From NCBI GenBank assembly GCA_002688875.1, contig NZDU01000026.1:6293-14078 (forward strand): a stretch of 7,786 nt of DNA, given 5' to 3'. The position numbers were made by a program, and so were the translations under genes. Origin of the DNA: Candidatus Pacearchaeota archaeon. Its GTDB lineage: Archaea > Nanobdellota > Nanobdellia > Pacearchaeales > GW2011-AR1. The notes below the pieces were generated by a model, which did not search any database, was not told where the DNA came from, and saw nothing but the letters and a program-made list of their open reading frames with translations. This document shows, in pieces, positions 5,115 through 7,786 of the stretch. How positions within the stretch are numbered: position 1 is the stretch's first letter; every line of letters starts with the position of its first letter.

Positions 5115-5544
5115 CTCCTCCTCCAAATTTGATAAATATTTTTTCAAATGAACTAATTAAGCTAACAATTTTATCTTTTTCAAGATCATTTCTGAATAAT
5201 GCATCATATGCAGCTTTGTTTCTTGTATCTCTTATATTTCTAATTATTTCATATTCCATTTCATTAAGAATTTTTTTAGAGAATATTAGATTCTCAGAAC
5301 AGACTCTGCTTCTTGGTCTTAAACCTAGTCTTTTAATGGAAAGTCCATCTAACAATTGTGTTGCAGAAGAGTCTAATGCGGCAAGTGACCAAAAAAGATT
5401 ACCGGATAAAATTTCTTCCTGAGATTTTGACAAATCTTCGTTTGATGATCTAAAATATATCTTATAGATATTTTTATCTACTTCTTGATATCTATTGTTC
5501 TTTTTGCATTGAAGATATTTTCTTTTTAAAATTTCAATATTCAT
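5104..5544 (-). CDS. HEPN-domain toxin of an HEPN/MNT pair (146 aa)
   Basis: All-helical protein of HEPN size and arrangement, encoded immediately upstream of a nucleotidyltransferase antitoxin. The helix LSKSQEEILSGNLFWSLAALDSSATQLLDGLSI is followed by RNIRDTRNKAAYDALF. HEPN RNases use an R-x4-6-H motif; here the equivalent segment is R108-N-K-A-A-Y113, with Tyr in place of His. This occurs in some HEPN branches. The Tyr might be an AMPylation target of the partner, or the RNase may be weakened. The start chosen is ATG 5544: the TATA box at 5572-5579 would start transcription near 5550, so the alternative ATG at 5565 would not be in the mRNA. The C-terminal GGGDDQ codons contain the partner's ribosome binding site. 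Confidence 0.72.
   Translation of the reverse strand: MNIEILKRKYLQCKKNNRYQEVDKNIYKIYFRSSNEDLSKSQEEILSGNLFWSLAALDSSATQLLDGLSIKRLGLRPRSRVCSENLIFSKKILNEMEYEIIRNIRDTRNKAAYDALFRNDLEKDKIVSLISSFEKIFIKFGGGDDQ
5111..5124 (-). promoter_or_regulatory. strong Shine-Dalgarno inside HEPN coding sequence
   Basis: On the minus strand GGAGGAGGAG directly precedes ATG 5114. It is the clearest ribosome binding site in the window, decides the start of the MNT gene, and encodes the Gly-Gly-Gly near the HEPN C-terminus. Strong internal initiation would keep the antitoxin in excess. Confidence 0.65.
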
Positions 5545-5552
5545 TGTAATAT

Positions 5553-5579
5553 AAATATATGACATATGTAATATATAAA
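5553..5579 (-). promoter_or_regulatory. promoter and possible operator of the HEPN/MNT module
   Basis: TTTATATA on the minus strand (5579-5572) is the TATA box. Just downstream is the palindrome ACATATGT (5562-5569), embedded in a TATATGACATATG repeat. This is a plausible binding site for the winged helix of the MNT partner. The operator role is inferred. Confidence 0.45.
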
Positions 5580-5610
5580 TGTTACTATTAATCTGAGAAT
5601 ATAGATGGAT

Positions 5611-5690
5611 TTTTAATTAGTTTGTTTGATATTTTCTTAAAGCCATATGGAGCATTTTTGATTAATCTTAGATAGGGTAGTTTTTTAATA
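5611..5690 (-). pseudogene. fragment of a second copy of the right-edge gene
   Basis: Aligns without gaps to 6960-7039; 54 of the 67 bases in the core 5619-5685 match. On the minus strand it encodes KLPYLRLIKNAPYGFKKISNKL, against KLLYPRLVKNAPYGFKKVSNKL in the intact gene. An in-frame TAA lies just upstream and another after IFSD, so it is a dead fragment. It begins directly after the fic stop codon and ends 66 bp before the HEPN start. With the C-terminal remnant at 4476-4504 it suggests one ancestral gene copy split by the HEPN/MNT module. Confidence 0.8.
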
Positions 5691-5692
5691 GT

Positions 5693-6697
5693 TTAAAGAA
5701 AAATATTCCAGTAATTATTAATCATCTCATTTGAGAAAAATTGCATTAATTGTAGATAATCCTTCTCTTCTGACTTTGAAAATTTTGATTTGTCAGCAAT
5801 TCTCATGCTATGAAGGTAGTCTTCTTTATTTTTACTCTTAATAATTAGTGGAGGATAGTTATTTTTCAATAAAACATAATTTAATAAGATCCTCCCTGTT
5901 CTTCCATTCCCGTCCATAAACGGATGTATTTTCTCAAATTTGTGATGCAAAATTGAAGCTAGTACAAATGGATTAAGTTTCTCTTTATTTTTATTGTACC
6001 AATTTAAAAGTAAATCCATGTCGGTTTTAACATAGGGTGGAGGAGTTGCTTTGAAGTTAGATTTTATAACCCTAATATCTTGAGTTCTATATCCAATTCT
6101 TTTGTCAATATTTTCAACTAATTCTTTATGAATATCAATAATAAAATCGTTGCTTAATTCTAATTTGTCTTTTAAATTGATAATTTTGTAAAATACTTTT
6201 TCAGTATTTTTTAAATCGTAGATTTCTCTTAGGGTTTTGTTTTTTGGAGTTTTTTCATTTTCAAGTAATTCTTTTGTTTCTAGCAAATTAATTGTATTTC
6301 CTTCTATTGATGTTGTATTAAATGCAAATTCAATAATAAAATTTTTCCATATCTCATTTCTAGTAAGTTTATTTTGTTTCTTAAATTCCTTGACGAAATG
6401 ATATTTACAAGCTTCTATTTCTGTTAATTTTTCTTTTAAGAAATTATCTTTTTTAATTTTAAATTTCTTTATTTTTTCTATATATCTGTTCGATTCTAGA
6501 AAATTGTTAATAGTTTTATATGTTTTCCTAATTTCATTTTTATATTTAGGTAATTCTTCAATAGATTTTTTTACATCTTCTATATTATTTCCTAAGTATG
6601 CAATGTCCTTTACTAAGATTTTTTTATCTTTTCTTTTTGAAGCTCTAAGATAATAATAATTTTTATTCCTAACTTTTTTCTTATAAATATAGACCAT
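5693..6697 (-). CDS. fic: Fic-domain protein AMP-transferase with own inhibitory helix (334 aa)
   Basis: Contains the complete Fic motif HPFMDGNGRTGR (residues 258-269), including catalytic His258. FIC enzymes use ATP to add AMP (sometimes other groups) to hydroxyl side chains of target proteins. The inhibitory-helix motif [S/T]-x3-E-[G/N] is seen as TTSIEG (128-133), placing it N-terminal to the catalytic core: a class II Fic that autoinhibits through Glu132 and needs no separate antitoxin. Residues 1-37 (KKKVRNKNYYYLRASKRKDKK...) are a basic, strand-forming segment like those found at the start of some transposases and archaeal Fic proteins. A Lys-rich helical linker (about 40-110) follows. 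There is no C-terminal winged helix. The target is unknown. The gene stands alone on its own promoter, with no Shine-Dalgarno sequence. Confidence 0.88.
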   Translation of the reverse strand: MVYIYKKKVRNKNYYYLRASKRKDKKILVKDIAYLGNNIEDVKKSIEELPKYKNEIRKTYKTINNFLESNRYIEKIKKFKIKKDNFLKEKLTEIEACKYHFVKEFKKQNKLTRNEIWKNFIIEFAFNTTSIEGNTINLLETKELLENEKTPKNKTLREIYDLKNTEKVFYKIINLKDKLELSNDFIIDIHKELVENIDKRIGYRTQDIRVIKSNFKATPPPYVKTDMDLLLNWYNKNKEKLNPFVLASILHHKFEKIHPFMDGNGRTGRILLNYVLLKNNYPPLIIKSKNKEDYLHSMRIADKSKFSKSEEKDYLQLMQFFSNEMINNYWNIFL

Positions 6698-6718
6698 TTT
6701 TATTAGAATTAATTATAC

Positions 6719-6733
6719 TATATAAACCTTACC
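6719..6733 (-). promoter_or_regulatory. BRE + TATA box of fic
   Basis: On the minus strand GTAAGG is followed by TTTATATA (6726-6719). The TATA centre is about 25 bp from the ATG at 6697, which predicts a leaderless transcript. The remaining 70 bp up to the next gene's end holds nothing else I can identify. Confidence 0.6.
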
Positions 6734-6804
6734 CTTTACAATTAATATTAGTAATGTAGAGGGTAGATCTTGTTAATACAAGAAATTTTAGAAATATGTC
6801 GTGA

Positions 6805-7786
6805 CTAACCAGTTTTCCACATTGGGAGTCTGATTTTTGAGATTATTAGTCCTGGATTTCTTGGGTGTTTTGTGAAAATGTCTCCTATTGATGAGATTCC
6901 TTTGTAGTCTGTTAGTTGGGATTTTTTGTTTGTGTAGTGTTGGAGTTTGTATTGATTGTCTCGGTCTAGTTTGTTTGATACTTTTTTGAATCCGTATGGA
7001 GCGTTTTTGACTAGACGCGGATAGAGTAGTTTTTGTCCGTCGAATTTAATTTCTATTTGTCCTGAGAATACGTTGATGTCTTGGCCTCCGGCTTCTACTT
7101 CGTTGAATGTTTTTAGGGCGTAGACTTTTAGGTCTCTGCCCGAAATGTCCATGTTGTGTTTTGGGAATTTTATGTATTGTCCGAAGTTGACTTCTTTTCC
7201 GTCAATTATGGCTTGACCGGTTATTGAGGCTAATGGGTTTAGGGATCCTATGTTGTCTACGTATGAATCTGCTGGGAATGATGGGTCGTTGCCATCTATG
7301 GTGTTTGTTAGGTCAATTGTTGTTGGGATTTCTGGGATTTCTGCGACTGCTACTTGAGGGACTAGGATGTCTAGGTTTTCGACTTCTGCTGTTGCATCAA
7401 AATTTGTTGTGCTTATTGTTCCTGTTTCTTCTAATCTGCTTGCTGCTAGAAGTTTTTCTTTTTCTTCTTCATCTAAATATGCTAGTGCTGCACCATCTGA
7501 TAATTCTGTTGTCGAGCCTCCTTTTTTATTTGGTCCTTCTGAATTTGAACTTCCTTGTCCGTTTTGTTTCATTGCTTCTGCGAGTGGGCCGAACATTTCT
7601 TTTGCTAGTCCTGCCATTTGTTGTGCTATTTGCATGGCTTGTTGTATTCCTTGTTCAGGTCCTCCTCCTCCGCCACCACTTCCACCACCAGATCCTCCTG
7701 TTCTTTGAGATGCTGCTTCTCTTTGGGTTCCTGCGTTTTGGGTTATTGGTCTCCATTGGTAATTACCTTCGTAAGAGTATCTTCCT
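6805..7786 (-). CDS. C-terminal part of a Gly-linker surface-type protein, 5' end outside window
   Basis: Unrecognised protein, open to the window edge. 326 codons are visible, and the internal Met at 7635 is not the start because the frame continues through it. In order: an aromatic/Gln-rich segment (SYEGNYQWRPITQ), a linker of Gly and Ser with up to six consecutive Gly (about 7661-7699), an amphipathic helix (MQIAQQMAGLAKEMFGPL), a low-complexity Ser/Gly/Lys stretch, an acidic helix (DEEEKEKLLAASRLEE), a Pro/Ile/Val-rich segment, and a likely beta domain in the last 150 residues ending RLPMWKTG. Modular linker architecture suggests an exported or structural protein, but no signal peptide is visible. 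It is G+T-rich on the plus strand and richer in G+C than the island beside it, so it looks like older host sequence. Pieces of a second copy lie at 5611-5690 and 4476-4504. Confidence 0.75.
   Translation of the reverse strand, partial: GRYSYEGNYQWRPITQNAGTQREAASQRTGGSGGGSGGGGGGPEQGIQQAMQIAQQMAGLAKEMFGPLAEAMKQNGQGSSNSEGPNKKGGSTTELSDGAALAYLDEEEKEKLLAASRLEETGTISTTNFDATAEVENLDILVPQVAVAEIPEIPTTIDLTNTIDGNDPSFPADSYVDNIGSLNPLASITGQAIIDGKEVNFGQYIKFPKHNMDISGRDLKVYALKTFNEVEAGGQDINVFSGQIEIKFDGQKLLYPRLVKNAPYGFKKVSNKLDRDNQYKLQHYTNKKSQLTDYKGISSIGDIFTKHPRNPGLIISKIRLPMWKTG
6806..6834 (-). repeat. 3'-end repeat unit in the intact gene
   Basis: The last codons and the first two thirds of the stop of the right-edge gene. 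Identical over 29 bp to 4476-4504 in the same orientation, so the 2.3 kb carrying the HEPN/MNT pair and fic is bounded by direct repeats. Confidence 0.75.

Noticed and set aside
5129..5422. 97-codon plus-strand reading frame with hydrophobic stretches
   Set aside because: Antisense to the HEPN gene; the hydrophobicity comes from reverse-complemented charged codons.
2502..6804. CRISPR array or tRNA gene in the intergenic gaps
   Set aside because: The repeats found are gene-end copies at irregular distances with no spacer structure, and no cloverleaf or T-loop sequence was found by eye.
7367..7708. 113-codon plus-strand reading frame ending in poly-Pro
   Set aside because: Antisense to the Gly-linker gene; the proline run is the complement of the Gly codons.

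Overview
The window looks like AT-rich archaeal DNA, most likely from a DPANN lineage such as Woesearchaeota or Pacearchaeota. Three observations support this. Almost every gene start has an archaeal TATA box (TTTATATA or TTTAAATA type) at the right distance, often so close that the transcript would be leaderless. The toxin-antitoxin families are those common in archaea: VapBC with ribbon-helix-helix antitoxins, HEPN with a winged-helix nucleotidyltransferase, and Fic. The 246-residue membrane-anchored protein belongs to a family I associate with DPANN genomes. The lineage call is an inference; no rRNA or tRNA is present.

Layout. Left (104-2501, minus strand): a two-gene operon for the cell surface. 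It encodes a pilin-like N-anchored protein with four cysteines, then a 554-residue secreted, probably beta-rich protein whose start overlaps the upstream stop codon. Middle (2617-4471, plus strand): a zinc-finger plus AbrB-type antitoxin gene whose two halves lie in different frames, joined at a dnaX-like A_AAA_AAG sequence, followed by two VapBC modules, each with its own promoter and palindromic operator. Right-middle (4530-6697, minus strand): an HEPN/wHTH-MNT toxin-antitoxin pair and a Fic protein. Right edge (6805-7786+, minus strand): the C-terminal 326 residues of a glycine-linker-containing, probably surface-exposed protein whose start lies outside the window.

The most unusual structure lies between the modules. 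Pieces of the right-edge gene recur inside the island. A 29-bp exact copy of its last codons and stop sits at 4476-4504, 4 bp after the second vapC. A roughly 80% identical copy of an internal stretch sits at 5611-5690, directly after the fic stop codon. A weaker C-terminus-like trace sits at 2949-2968, directly after the AbrB gene stop. The HEPN/MNT pair lies exactly between the internal and terminal fragments, as if it had entered a second copy of this gene. The island may therefore have grown by repeated insertion of toxin-antitoxin modules at, or recombination through, copies of the 3' end of this gene. Tandem paralogues that later decayed are the main alternative.

The genes appear to act as independent stress or addiction modules (RNase toxins VapC and HEPN, an AMP-transferase Fic) flanked by surface-protein genes. 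Nothing here indicates one shared pathway.
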